In this document: positions 6,905 to 14,150 of the stretch, piece by piece | Layout: each line of letters starts with the position of its first letter | How positions within the stretch are numbered: position 1 is the stretch's first letter | DNA from: Nitrosotalea sp. | GTDB taxonomy: Archaea; Halobacteriota; Syntropharchaeia; Alkanophagales; Methanospirareceae | Length of the DNA stretch: 21,475 bases | Reading direction: 5' to 3' | Assembly (NCBI GenBank): GCA_020725315.1 | Contig: DYFG01000013.1 | Location: 1 to 21,475 of the forward strand | The notes under the pieces: model-generated | Database searches by the model: none | Told to the model about the DNA's origin: nothing | Seen by the model: only the letters and a program-made list of their open reading frames with translations | Made by a program: the position numbers and the translations under genes

Positions 6905-8116
6905 TTAAAAATCCGTCATAATGCGGAACTGATCCACCTCTTCCACACCCATCTTCTGAAGGAACGCCCGTGCCGCGCCATTCACATCCTTCGCAACGGT
7001 AATCGCCCGACCAACCACGAGAATATCAGCCCCCGCATTCAGCGCTTTTTCTACCTTGTCCACCCGTATCCCGCCCGCCACAGCAACGAGAATCGTGTTA
7101 TCGCACATCTGCTTTATCTCCTTAATATTTCCCCATTCACTCTCTTGCTCTCCATGAGTCTGGACCTGTTCCACATCTATCGCTCTGTGCAACTCTACGA
7201 TGTCGGGCTTCACGGTCAGCTTCGTAAGCACTTCCCGAGGTTCTTGCACATTCAGCGTGTCCATCAGCGAGAGCGCTCCAACCTTCTTGCACTCCTCGAT
7301 GAACTTCTCCATCGTCTTTAACGGCGCCAACCCTGAAAAGCCCACAACATCCGCAGTCGCATCGCCAGCCATCCTCGCCTCTAAGTTGCCCGTATCCAAC
7401 GTCTTGAGGTCGGCAACGACAACCGTCTCGGGCCTCAGTTGGTGTATCTTCTGCACCACTTCTACGCCATACCGCTTGATGAGCGGCGTGCCAGCCTCTA
7501 TTATGATTGCGTCAGTTCGTGGTAAGGCTCTGACAATACCCTCTACCCTTCTCCAGTCAGGAATATCCAATGCAACCTCCAAATATGGTGGTTTCTTTAG
7601 ATTATTCATCCTGAATCCTATCATAGCATGTATAGATTTATCTTTCTCCTCTAAAATTTTATCGATGCCGGGGAACTTTTGCATTGCTCGGGTAAGTGCG
7701 AGCTTTGTCGCCGCATAGTTGTATCGGTAGATCCTCTGATAATCTTTGCCTCTCGGGTGGATGAAGACCGAAACGATAATGACGAGTTCTTCTGCTTGAG
7801 CTTTCGGTATGATGCCCTCCTCTACCGCATCAGCAACTGCCTTCGCAACTGCACCCTGCGCTGGTCCGAAGATCTTTTCTGCATCTTCAAGGTTTCTTAT
7901 GCTCACCTTAGGCACGAGCAGCGTGGACGGCTTAGCGGGAAGATTAGGCCTAATAACCGCAAGAATGGGCGTGTGCCCCTGTCTCGGCTGTGCAAACGAA
8001 GTAGCAAAGGCGATCCCTGCGGCATCTTTCTTATTGCCTATGATAAGGTCAATATGCGCTATTTCTGGCTCCTCTCCCACCAGAGCCTCGCCCACTAAGA
8101 ATCCACCGTTAATCAT
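6905..8116 (-). CDS. fae-hps: Bifunctional formaldehyde-activating enzyme / 3-hexulose-6-phosphate synthase
   Basis: A 403-residue fusion known from methanogenic and related archaea. Residues 1-~165 are Fae (EC 4.2.1.147), which condenses formaldehyde with tetrahydromethanopterin. The catalytic His is H21 in EPEIAHIDLIIG, and IRPNLPAKPSTLLVPKV is also typical. Residues ~172-400 are Hps (EC 4.1.2.43), a TIM barrel interconverting ribulose-5-phosphate plus formaldehyde and hexulose-6-phosphate: VVADLKTLDTGNLEA, DVVGFSGLAP, VAVAGGIRVDKVEKAL and DILVVGRAIT. In archaea lacking the oxidative pentose phosphate route this direction supplies ribose phosphate, and Fae captures the released formaldehyde. 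ATG overlaps the upstream 96-aa gene by eight bases (ATGATTAA), so translation is probably coupled. It is complete, with no missing motifs. Confidence 0.94.
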   Translation of the reverse strand: MINGGFLVGEALVGEEPEIAHIDLIIGNKKDAAGIAFATSFAQPRQGHTPILAVIRPNLPAKPSTLLVPKVSIRNLEDAEKIFGPAQGAVAKAVADAVEEGIIPKAQAEELVIIVSVFIHPRGKDYQRIYRYNYAATKLALTRAMQKFPGIDKILEEKDKSIHAMIGFRMNNLKKPPYLEVALDIPDWRRVEGIVRALPRTDAIIIEAGTPLIKRYGVEVVQKIHQLRPETVVVADLKTLDTGNLEARMAGDATADVVGFSGLAPLKTMEKFIEECKKVGALSLMDTLNVQEPREVLTKLTVKPDIVELHRAIDVEQVQTHGEQESEWGNIKEIKQMCDNTILVAVAGGIRVDKVEKALNAGADILVVGRAITVAKDVNGAARAFLQKMGVEEVDQFRIMTDF

Positions 8117-8399
8117 ACATATCTACTTTATACTCGTAATCCTTTTTCTTTGCGAAATTGACAAGCTCGCTGTTCTCGTGCCATATCCTTATATGGATAG
8201 ACCCTCGCCTCTCATCCAGGCCCATAATCTCTCTTACAAAAGTAGGGAAATCCGGAGGAATGGTTTTATTATCCCGTATAAGATAATCCAGATAATCCTC
8301 AAGAAAAAGTATCCTGCCCTCTTTACCCTTCTCCTTCAACTTGATCTTCAGTTTTTTATGAAATACACTCTCCTCCTCGTTAACTTCCTCTTCATCCAT
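8109..8399 (-). CDS. Small charged protein of unknown function between marker-6 and fae-hps
   Basis: 96 residues, unrecognised. The N-terminus is very charged (MDEEEVNEEE... KLKIKLKEKGKEG), followed by a helix-rich core (RILFLEDYLDYLIRDNK), a PPDFPTFVREIMGLDERRG motif, and a strand pattern SIHIRIWHENSELVNFA. No Cys pairs, signal or membrane segment are present, so a soluble protein is likely. It lies 9 bases after the marker-6 stop and overlaps the fae-hps start by eight bases, which argues for co-translation with both and for a role tied to C1 metabolism (inference from position only). Confidence 0.6.
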   Translation of the reverse strand: MDEEEVNEEESVFHKKLKIKLKEKGKEGRILFLEDYLDYLIRDNKTIPPDFPTFVREIMGLDERRGSIHIRIWHENSELVNFAKKKDYEYKVDMYD

Positions 8400-8408
8400 G
8401 TGCCACCT

Positions 8409-8798
8409 CTACACTTTTTCCTTCTCCCGTTCTATTTTGTTCAATGCTTCCCTTACCTTTGGTAGTAACATATGTTCAAGTTCTAACTGGTGAAACCCAG
8501 GTCTGGGTCCTCCTCTCCTCGTTGCTCTACATATTCGTGAGTCACCGATTGGAAACCCTCGCAGTTTTGAAAAAATGCCATTCTTATCCATCTTCCTAAC
8601 CTCCTCTAGTATCTCTCTCATTTTCTTCTCCTCCCCCTCTAACAACACACCAAAACACGTCTCTTTTACCCTGATGCCTGCCATGCTTGCATCTTCACTG
8701 ATCATAGACAAAATCTTACTCTTCACCTGCCCCGGCATTATCTTAGAATCCGGTGAGATTAAAATTACCCGCGTCTCGATACCCATCTCCCCTCTCAT
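8409..8798 (-). CDS. Methanogenesis marker protein 6-like (DUF2102)
   Basis: 129 residues from ATG 8798, or 125 from the internal ATG at 8786 (MGIETRVILISPDSK). A TATA-like GATATAAAAAG lies so close to 8798 that transcription may begin near 8790, which favours the second ATG. Recognisable blocks are ISPDSKIMPGQVKSKIL, KETCFGVLLEGEEKKMREIL, and the conserved end IFSKLRGFPIGDSRICRA followed by RRGGPRPGFHQLELE. I identify this from memory as the marker-6 family found almost only in genomes with methyl-coenzyme M reductase. Its biochemical role is not established. It heads a tight minus-strand cluster with the 96-aa gene and fae-hps. If the identification is right, it is the best single clue to the organism's lifestyle. 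Confidence 0.75.
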   Translation of the reverse strand: MRGEMGIETRVILISPDSKIMPGQVKSKILSMISEDASMAGIRVKETCFGVLLEGEEKKMREILEEVRKMDKNGIFSKLRGFPIGDSRICRATRRGGPRPGFHQLELEHMLLPKVREALNKIEREKEKV

Positions 8799-8841
8799 TC
8801 TTTTTACTTTTTATATCTTCTTTTGGTAAAGCTTTTCTTTT

Positions 8842-8906
8842 CTGCGAAGCATTTTGGTCAAACTTTTTCTAAACCGCGAAGCATTTTTGGTCAAGCTTTT
8901 TTTAAA
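8842..8906. repeat. Two tandem copies of a ~32-base GCGAAGCATTTTTGGT motif
   Basis: Copy 1 (8842-8870) and copy 2 (8874-8906) share GCGAAGCATTTT(T)GGTCAA followed by a T-rich end. A partial third copy (TTTTGGTAAAGCTTTTC) precedes them at 8821-8840, and a degenerate relative (CTGCGTAAGCATTTTTAGTAAAG) occurs at 9502-9524. They lie in the 165-base gap between marker-6 and tRNA-Ile. T-runs suggest a terminator role on the plus strand, or they may be a small dispersed repeat family. Confidence 0.5.
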
Positions 8907-8910
8907 AAAT

Positions 8911-8954
8911 AACGGGGCTCCGCCCCGTTGACCCCGCAAGCCCTGTAAGGGCTT
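8911..8954. repeat. Two-hairpin dispersed repeat, copy 1
   Basis: The element has two perfect hairpins in tandem: AACGGGGC-TCC-GCCCCGTT (8911-8929) and AAGCCCT-GTA-AGGGCTT (8938-8954), joined by a GACCCCGC spacer. An inverted second copy occurs at 13965-14006 with the same order of parts in opposite orientation. It sits immediately 3' of tRNA-Ile as transcribed. Confidence 0.75.
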
Positions 8955-8963
8955 ATTGTTGAT

Positions 8964-9037
8964 GGGCCCGCGGAGATTTGAACTCCGGACCTCTCGGTTA
9001 TCAGCCGAGCGCTCCAACCATGCTAAGCTACGAGCCC
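8964..9037 (-). tRNA. tRNA-Ile (anticodon GAU)
   Basis: The 74-base minus-strand gene folds as a cloverleaf. The acceptor stem is GGGCTCG paired with CGGGCCC (one G-U). The D arm GCTT...GAGC contains the GG of the loop, the anticodon stem CTCGG/CCGAG holds loop CTGATAA with anticodon GAT, and the T arm is CGGAG-TTCAAAT-CTCCG. CCA is not encoded and no intron is present. A two-hairpin repeat starts ten bases beyond its 3' end. The divergent DUF424 gene begins about 80 bases upstream. Confidence 0.95.
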
Positions 9038-9118
9038 TTTTCCTTTCGCCCGGTTCTCTCAAATGCTATACCAACTTGGACATTATTAACTTTTAATCTA
9101 AAAGTAATCTTATCTATT

Positions 9119-9427
9119 GTGGGCGAGCAAAAAAAGATATATATAAAGGAATATAACTACGGTTCTGGTTTGCTGGTAGCCGTGTGCGACCAGGAGTTGG
9201 TAGGGAAAAGGTTTGAGGAAGGGGGACTTATTCTTAAAATTACGGAACGATTTTATAAAGGTGAAGAGGCAACCGAAAGAGAAGTGGTACGTTCTCTGAA
9301 ACGTGCGACCATAGCGAATTTAGTAGGTAAACGGGCAATAAAATGCGCTTTAGACAACCATTTTATCGAAGAAGTAAATGTAATTTTCGTGGATGGTATA
9401 CCCCATGCGCAGATGGTGAAAATCTAA
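9119..9427 (+). CDS. DUF424 family protein (conserved archaeal)
   Basis: 102 residues from GTG at 9119. The longer open frame upstream runs through the tRNA antisense and is not credible. The family pattern is clear: IYIKEYNYGSGLLVAVCDQE, LVGKRFEEGGLILKITERFY, RATIANLVGKRAIKCAL, and a final VNVIFVDGIPHAQMVKI. It is a small soluble alpha/beta protein widespread in archaea whose biochemical function is not established. It is monocistronic here, divergent from tRNA-Ile, and its 3' side is an AT-rich tract with an inverted repeat. Confidence 0.8.
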   Translation: MGEQKKIYIKEYNYGSGLLVAVCDQELVGKRFEEGGLILKITERFYKGEEATEREVVRSLKRATIANLVGKRAIKCALDNHFIEEVNVIFVDGIPHAQMVKI

Positions 9428-9480
9428 AAAATGCAAATTGCAAAAGGCAAAAGGCAAAATAACAAAAAATATCTTTGATA

Positions 9481-9500
9481 AGACTTTTTCTAAAAAGTCT
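9481..9500. terminator. Inverted repeat between convergent DUF424 and DHH genes
   Basis: AGACTTTTT-CT-AAAAAGTCT is a perfect 9-base inverted repeat in the 120-base gap between the two stop codons, with T-runs following on the plus strand (about 9514-9546). It could end transcription from both sides. The rest of the gap is low-complexity (GCAAAAGGCAAAAGGCAAAA at 9440-9459). Confidence 0.45.
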
Positions 9501-9547
9501 TCTGCGTAAGCATTTTTAGTAAAGGTTTTTGCAAAGCAAAAAAGTTT

Positions 9548-11026
9548 TTATTCGCTTTTTTCTTCTTGTAAAACCGCCAGGAATCGTCTTGATACCGCAT
9601 CATCTACGAGTTGCATAATCGCATCTTTATCCTTGAGCCCACTGAAGATACCAAGTGGTATCTGTGCTGCCGCCATCGTAGCGTGTCCACCTGCGGAGCC
9701 TATCCCTCCAAATGCTCTGGCGAACGCATCTCCTATATTCACCCGGATATCCTTACTCCTCCCTGAAACGATTATCCTATCCTCGTAGAGACCTATCACC
9801 ACAACCGTTGAGATCCCTTCCAGATTGAGCAAATAATCCGCAGCTTGTGGTATCGCATCTCGATTCGCCACAACTCCTACATTGGTGATTAAATAGCTTC
9901 CTTTTATCCGTTTGTGCGATATCGCTTCACCTACTACGTTCAGCATCTCGGTTGACATGGGTGGGGTCTCGATTTGCTCTAAAAGATCTTTATCCGCCTT
10001 TAAATGGAGAAAAGCAGCGGCGAAAAAATCTGATGGATGTGTCTCACGCTTAAAGCTACCTGTATCCGTTCTTATTCCATGCAAAAGAGCGGTTGCCAAC
10101 TCCTTATCCACCGGTATATCCAAATCACGCAGATATCCCGTCATCGTCGTTGAAGTTGCACCATCATCTGTTCGGGCATCAAAGAAATCAGCATCTACTT
10201 TTTTCTTGTTATTCGCGAGATGATGGTCTATGACGATGTTCACCTTACTTTCGGGAGGCAACGGATTGTTTGCACCTGGAACGGTCGCATCTATAAGTGC
10301 CAACTTATCATATTCCTTTAAATCATCCACGTGCTCTATTCTTCTCATCTCTATTCCTAAGATGTTGACGAAAGCGCGATTCGCCTGATGCCCTATATCT
10401 CCTCGATAGAGGATATCCGCGGGAACATCTACGTGGCTTGCTATCTGTTTGAGCGCAAGAGCAGAGGCTATTGCATCTGAATCCGGGCTGTCATGAATCA
10501 CGATACCTAACTTCCCCTTCTCCCTCTCCTTTATTTCCTCGATAATCGAGGTCAATTTTTTCGCTTTTCTCAGCGACTTCACCCTCTCCAGATGCCCTAT
10601 CACCGTTCTCGCGGTCATGTCAGGGATGGACAGAACTATGTCAACGTTTAACCCCTTCAGATACTCTTTATCTGTGGGATCGGTCGCGCGCACGACGAGA
10701 TGAGCATGTGGCAAGATCTCTCTTACGTTCTTCACCACGTGCGTGTTCACTTCACTATCGTTGCTCAGGATAAAGACCGTCTCTGGCTCGCCTTCGCTTA
10801 ATATCTTACTGATTACTCCGGGGTCGGTGATGTCACCGATGAAAGCAATGAAGTCCTCCTCTCTGAGCAACTCCACCTTCTTCTCATCGATATCCACGAT
10901 GAGGACTTCCAACTCTTGCCCTTTCAACTCCTTTGCTACTGCGTAGCCCGTTCTCCCGCAACCCAGGATTACTTGTAGCGCTTTTCCTTCCGGCTTTCGC
11001 CCGGGGTTACTTACTTCAGTGCTCAT
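9548..11026 (-). CDS. RCK_N-DHH-DHHA1 phosphoesterase
   Basis: 492 residues with three domains. Residues ~15-140 are a TrkA-N/RCK Rossmann domain (GCGRTG at 22-27, IVDIDEKKVELL, FIGDITDP) that in relatives binds NAD(H) or a nucleotide. Residues ~170-330 are the DHH hydrolase with metal-binding HDSPDSDA at 178-185, LIDAT at 244-248 and DHH at 267-269. Residues ~370-485 are DHHA1 with the substrate-binding GSAGGHATMA at 443-452. All metal ligands appear intact. Relatives hydrolyse nanoRNA or cyclic dinucleotides such as c-di-AMP; the substrate here is inferred only. The RCK part suggests nucleotide- or redox-gated activity. No membrane segment is present. It is divergent from mptE with 105 bases between the starts. 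Confidence 0.88.
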   Translation of the reverse strand: MSTEVSNPGRKPEGKALQVILGCGRTGYAVAKELKGQELEVLIVDIDEKKVELLREEDFIAFIGDITDPGVISKILSEGEPETVFILSNDSEVNTHVVKNVREILPHAHLVVRATDPTDKEYLKGLNVDIVLSIPDMTARTVIGHLERVKSLRKAKKLTSIIEEIKEREKGKLGIVIHDSPDSDAIASALALKQIASHVDVPADILYRGDIGHQANRAFVNILGIEMRRIEHVDDLKEYDKLALIDATVPGANNPLPPESKVNIVIDHHLANNKKKVDADFFDARTDDGATSTTMTGYLRDLDIPVDKELATALLHGIRTDTGSFKRETHPSDFFAAAFLHLKADKDLLEQIETPPMSTEMLNVVGEAISHKRIKGSYLITNVGVVANRDAIPQAADYLLNLEGISTVVVIGLYEDRIIVSGRSKDIRVNIGDAFARAFGGIGSAGGHATMAAAQIPLGIFSGLKDKDAIMQLVDDAVSRRFLAVLQEEKSE

Positions 11027-11131
11027 CTATCTTATTTTTCTTCTGCGTATCAATATCTTTATGGTGTTATAAATCAGGGAAAGAAAAACTTTTTGGTTTA
11101 TTACCCTTTCTCTTTAAAAAGAACGTTTGCT

Positions 11132-11797
11132 ATGAGGTATAACGATTGGGAGCCGATATACGAGGAAATAGTGAAAGATTTTGGGTTTAATAGAAGAAGA
11201 GACGATGAAGCTGCGAGAGTGGCTTCTGAGCTCATCGCGTATAAAAAAAGAAAGGGGGGAAAAACCGTTAAAGAGGAAGTAGAGGAGTTAATAAAGGGTA
11301 AAAGGGTACTGATTTGTGGCAATGCGCCCTGTTTGGGACGCGATATAAGCGAGAAGGAGAAGGAGTTTGATCTTTTTCCCTTTTCGCATAACTATGTCGT
11401 GATCGCCGCGGATGGTGCCACCTCGGTTCTTCTCCGCAATGCCATAATACCTGAGATCGTGTGTACCGACCTCGACGGAACTATTGCTGATATAATTACT
11501 GCAAACCGGCTTGGATCAATAATTGTGGTGCATGCGCACGGTGACAATATCGAGATGCTGAGGAAGGTAATGCCCGCATTAACTGAAAATGTGCTCTGCA
11601 CAACGCAGAGCGAGCCGCTCCATAACGAGCATAATTTTGGTGGGTTCACCGATGGCGACCGGTGTGTATTCTTGGCGAAGGAATTTGGTGCGCTGAGCAT
11701 AGAACTCCTTGGGTTTGATTTCGAGGATGAGCAGGTAAGTGAGCGAAAGAGGAAGAAGTTGAAGTGGGCGAAGCGATTGATTGAAGATATACTTTAA
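11132..11797 (+). CDS. mptE: 6-hydroxymethyl-7,8-dihydropterin pyrophosphokinase MptE (DUF115)
   Basis: 221 residues from ATG 11132, preferred over the longer frame from 11093 because the downstream start gives the usual N-terminus (MRYNDWEPIYEEIVKDFGF). The enzyme (EC 2.7.6.3) transfers pyrophosphate from ATP to the hydroxymethyl-dihydropterin in tetrahydromethanopterin synthesis. DUF115-type motifs are RVLICGNAPCLGRDI at ~64-78, VVIAADGATSVLLRN at ~90-104, VCTDLDGTIADI with its acidic metal-binding pair, VVHAHGDN, and the end LLGFDFEDE. It supplies the cofactor used by Fae. An AT-rich CTTTAAAAAG lies just upstream. It is complete and monocistronic. Confidence 0.88.
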   Translation: MRYNDWEPIYEEIVKDFGFNRRRDDEAARVASELIAYKKRKGGKTVKEEVEELIKGKRVLICGNAPCLGRDISEKEKEFDLFPFSHNYVVIAADGATSVLLRNAIIPEIVCTDLDGTIADIITANRLGSIIVVHAHGDNIEMLRKVMPALTENVLCTTQSEPLHNEHNFGGFTDGDRCVFLAKEFGALSIELLGFDFEDEQVSERKRKKLKWAKRLIEDIL

Positions 11798-11874
11798 TTT
11801 CCGTATTTGTATAGCTCTTTGGAAATACTAAATCCTAATTACAAAAAATAAAAGGGCTGACTAATATACTGGTG

Positions 11875-11891
11875 CGATGCCCGGCGCATCG
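11875..11891. terminator. Short hairpin between convergent mptE and NADH oxidase
   Basis: CGATGC-CCGGC-GCATCG is a 6-base perfect stem in the 120-base gap between the two stops. The gap also has an A-rich tract (11841-11852). No gene is visible here. It is a plausible shared termination region, with no strong T-run next to the stem. Confidence 0.3.
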
Positions 11892-11917
11892 TTACACTTA
11901 TCAGTTGGCCTGCGTAC

Positions 11918-13246
11918 TCAAAGCTTTGTTCTCGCATCCTCAGCAGCTTCTGCGATATGATAGAAGACAGGCGGTGCAGTCAATAATGGGTGTGTGCCGA
12001 TTTGAGCAGTTGCAACATCATCAACCTTCATCCTATTCTGGATCATTATTGCTAAGATATTAGCGATCTCACCTACGACATAACTACCAGCTAACTGCCC
12101 ACCGATTATCTCCTGCGTTGCTGCGTTGAACAAGAGTTTTGCCTTTATCCTTCTCATCCCTGGCATAGAAGGTGGATGCTTATCCGGTATTTCAGCGGCG
12201 CCCGCCACGTATTTTATGCCTTCCTCCTTCGCAGTTCTCTCGCAAAGTCCAGACATTGCGAGAGCTAAATCACCTACGCCGGTAGAAAAAGTCCCTATGA
12301 CGCCTTCGTTCTTCCTCCTTTGCTCAAATAGATTGGCGCCTGCTATCCTTCCTTCGTAAGCGCTAATAGAAGCGAGCATCAGCATTGATGGCTTCTTTGT
12401 GGAGAACGAGTACTTAAAAGTGCAGTCACCAACGGCAAAGATGTCAGCATCACTCGTTCGTTGATACTCATCCACTTTCACACCCATGCGGTCGTCGACA
12501 TCAAGTCCTGCTTCCTTTGCGAGCTTTGTTTCCTTCGCTACACCCACGGCAATCACCACAACGTCCGCCTCTAATCCCTCGCCAGTGTCGAGCTCTACAC
12601 CCCTCACTTCACCACCTTCACCCACGATTCTCGCCACTTTTCTCCCTGTGAATAGCTTGATATCACTTTCTCTGAGTTTCTGCTCTGCAAGTTCAGCGAA
12701 ATCCTCGTCGAAGACTAACTGGAGACAGTGGGGCAATAATTCAACGATTGAAACCTCCATCCCTCGCTTGCAAAATTCATCTGCCAGTTCAACGCCGATG
12801 AACCCCCCACCGATGATCACAACTTTCTTCTTACCTTCCACTGCCTTCAAGAACCCACTTAAATAGTCGTAGTCCTTCCTCACAAAGAATACATTCTTGA
12901 GGTCTGAACCCTCAATTGGGATTTTAGCTGGGAAAGAGCCCGTTGCAAGTATAAGCTTATCATACCCAAGTTCTTTTCCATTTGCAAACACGACTCTCTT
13001 CTTTGCTCTATTAATCGCTGTAACTTCGCCCACCACAACTTGTATGCCCATCTCATCGTACCGAGGCATGAATAGGTTTTTATTCAAATCCCCGATGGTT
13101 TTGAATACGTAAGGGATACTACAAGGCACAACGGTCTTCTCTTCCCGCTTCACGAGCGTAACGTTTGCGTCTTTGTAGTGTTTCCTCGCTGTCATTGCAG
13201 CTACGGAACCCCCGGGTCCATTTCCTATAGCCACTACGTCCCTCAT
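11918..13246 (-). CDS. NADH oxidase / CoA-disulfide reductase-type flavoprotein
   Basis: 442 residues, complete. FAD-binding GNGPGG is at 8-13, and the redox-active cysteine C42 in VVPCSIPYVF is the single-Cys site of the NADH oxidase/CoA-disulfide/persulfide reductase group. The end of the FAD fold is KLILATGSFP at ~97, NAD(P)H-binding VVIIGGGFIG is at 142-151 with VELLPHCL following, and the second FAD motif IFAVGDCTF is at ~280. The C-terminal dimerisation domain (from ~330) closes with LLTAPPVFYHIAEAAEDA. Related archaeal enzymes reduce O2, CoA disulfide or polysulfide; the substrate cannot be told from sequence alone. It is cytosolic and probably used against oxidative or sulfur stress. 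It stands alone, convergent with mptE. Confidence 0.88.
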   Translation of the reverse strand: MRDVVAIGNGPGGSVAAMTARKHYKDANVTLVKREEKTVVPCSIPYVFKTIGDLNKNLFMPRYDEMGIQVVVGEVTAINRAKKRVVFANGKELGYDKLILATGSFPAKIPIEGSDLKNVFFVRKDYDYLSGFLKAVEGKKKVVIIGGGFIGVELADEFCKRGMEVSIVELLPHCLQLVFDEDFAELAEQKLRESDIKLFTGRKVARIVGEGGEVRGVELDTGEGLEADVVVIAVGVAKETKLAKEAGLDVDDRMGVKVDEYQRTSDADIFAVGDCTFKYSFSTKKPSMLMLASISAYEGRIAGANLFEQRRKNEGVIGTFSTGVGDLALAMSGLCERTAKEEGIKYVAGAAEIPDKHPPSMPGMRRIKAKLLFNAATQEIIGGQLAGSYVVGEIANILAIMIQNRMKVDDVATAQIGTHPLLTAPPVFYHIAEAAEDARTKL

Positions 13247-13308
13247 AATGCAAACCTCCCGTGCTTTTATATAATGCCCCTCGTTATATTTACTTTTTCT
13301 CTCTTAAC

Positions 13309-13905
13309 TTAGAGGCTTATATTCAAAAGTGCGAGTGCTCTTGTTGGGTTCAATTCCTCTCCTCGCTGTATTACTAATAAATAATATACCATGGTATTAA
13401 TAATCGTGAGCGGGATACCTATCTTTGCAAAATCTACAAAGGTCAATGTTTCTCCCTTCTTCTCCGCATTTTGAATGATGAGGGCATTCGATGCGGCTCC
13501 TAAGATGAGCATCTTCCCTGCGATTGTGCTGCCCGCGACCAGAGCCATCATCTCTGTGGTCGACGCGCCTGCATGGAGTAAGAGGGGAAGATAGAGGGCA
13601 ACCAGTGGCACATTGGTGATGAGCTGAGAGAGGAGCACACTTATCGCGAGGATTACGGGAATTGAGGTGATATTGAGATTGAGATCCATCATGATGGATT
13701 GAAAAAATCCGCTGTTCCAAACACTTTGCATTAAGACAAACAGTGCGGCAAAGAAGATAAGCGTGCGCCACTCGATGGTGCGAATTATTCTCGCCCGTTT
13801 TCCGCTCACGAGCACTGGTAATGCTCCAATCAACGCTATATAGGTCAACCAAAGGATCATTATCGTGATTAAAAGTTCTCTACCAATCAGCCATTCGAGT
13901 TCCAT
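13309..13905 (-). pseudogene. C-terminal half of an ArsB/SLC13-type anion permease
   Basis: ATG 13905 is used because GAGGTG lies six bases before it; GTG 13914 is the longer alternative. The 198 residues form about five membrane helices and match the second half of ArsB/NhaD/SLC13 carriers: EWRTLIFFAALFVLMQSVW, SQLITNVPLVALYLPLLL, STIAGKMLILGAASNALI, QNAEKKGETLTFVDFAKIG. Full carriers have ~400-450 residues with two inverted halves, so the first half is gone. Upstream there is only a remnant ORF and a hairpin repeat. A half-size protein with its own ribosome-binding site could be expressed and pair with another half, but loss by deletion is the simpler reading. The substrate is unknown. Confidence 0.6.
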
Positions 13906-13956
13906 CTTCTTCACCTCTTATCCATCACAGGAGTATTTGTTTAGCTAACCACACGA

Positions 13957-14150
13957 TTACACATAAGCCCTTTCAGGGCTTGCGGGGACATGGGGCAGAG
14001 CCCCATAATTTTCACGAGAGAATAATAACAATAACCACGCTTCAGTACTTTATTGGCTACTTTATCTCCTGTTAATTCTAATTCTTTGTGCCAATCTTCT
14101 GAAATCTCGTGGTTTTTTACACCAGCTATACAAACACAATTAATTAATTT
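13957..14150 (-). pseudogene. Unidentified gene remnant ending in the hairpin repeat
   Basis: An open frame of about 63 codons without a start codon reads as plausible protein (CVCIAGVKNHEISEDWHKEL, then TGDKVANKVLKRGYCYYS) and stops at TAA 13957-13959. Its last ~15 codons (GALPHVPASPERAYV) are encoded by the two-hairpin repeat. It abuts the end of the methyltransferase pseudogene. The family was not recognised. This fills most of the 235-base gap between permease and methyltransferase remnants. Confidence 0.3.
13965..14006. repeat. Two-hairpin dispersed repeat, copy 2 (inverted)
   Basis: AAGCCCT-TTC-AGGGCTT (13965-13981), spacer GCGGGGAC, then ATGGGGC-AGA-GCCCCAT (13990-14006). It is the reverse complement layout of 8911-8954. 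Loops and spacer differ, while stems remain perfectly paired, including one C-G to T-A compensatory change in the outer stem. Confidence 0.75.

Noticed and set aside
7200..8465. Long plus-strand ORFs opposite fae-hps (7200-7718, 7679-8098, 7809-8465)
   Set aside because: The minus strand carries a complete Fae-Hps, and the plus frames show no domain and no ribosome-binding site.
8842..8906. CRISPR array
   Set aside because: There are only two to three AT-rich units directly adjacent, without spacers of regular length.
8811..9062. 83-residue minus-strand ORF
   Set aside because: It runs through tRNA-Ile and the hairpin and tandem repeats, and its residues are those of a tRNA and repeats in translation.
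11093..11131. N-terminal extension of mptE from 11093
   Set aside because: The extra 13 residues come from the AT-rich promoter region. The ATG at 11132 gives the expected family start.
12486..12866. 126-residue plus-strand ORF opposite the NADH oxidase
   Set aside because: It is a Ser/Pro-rich antisense shadow of the Rossmann-fold region.
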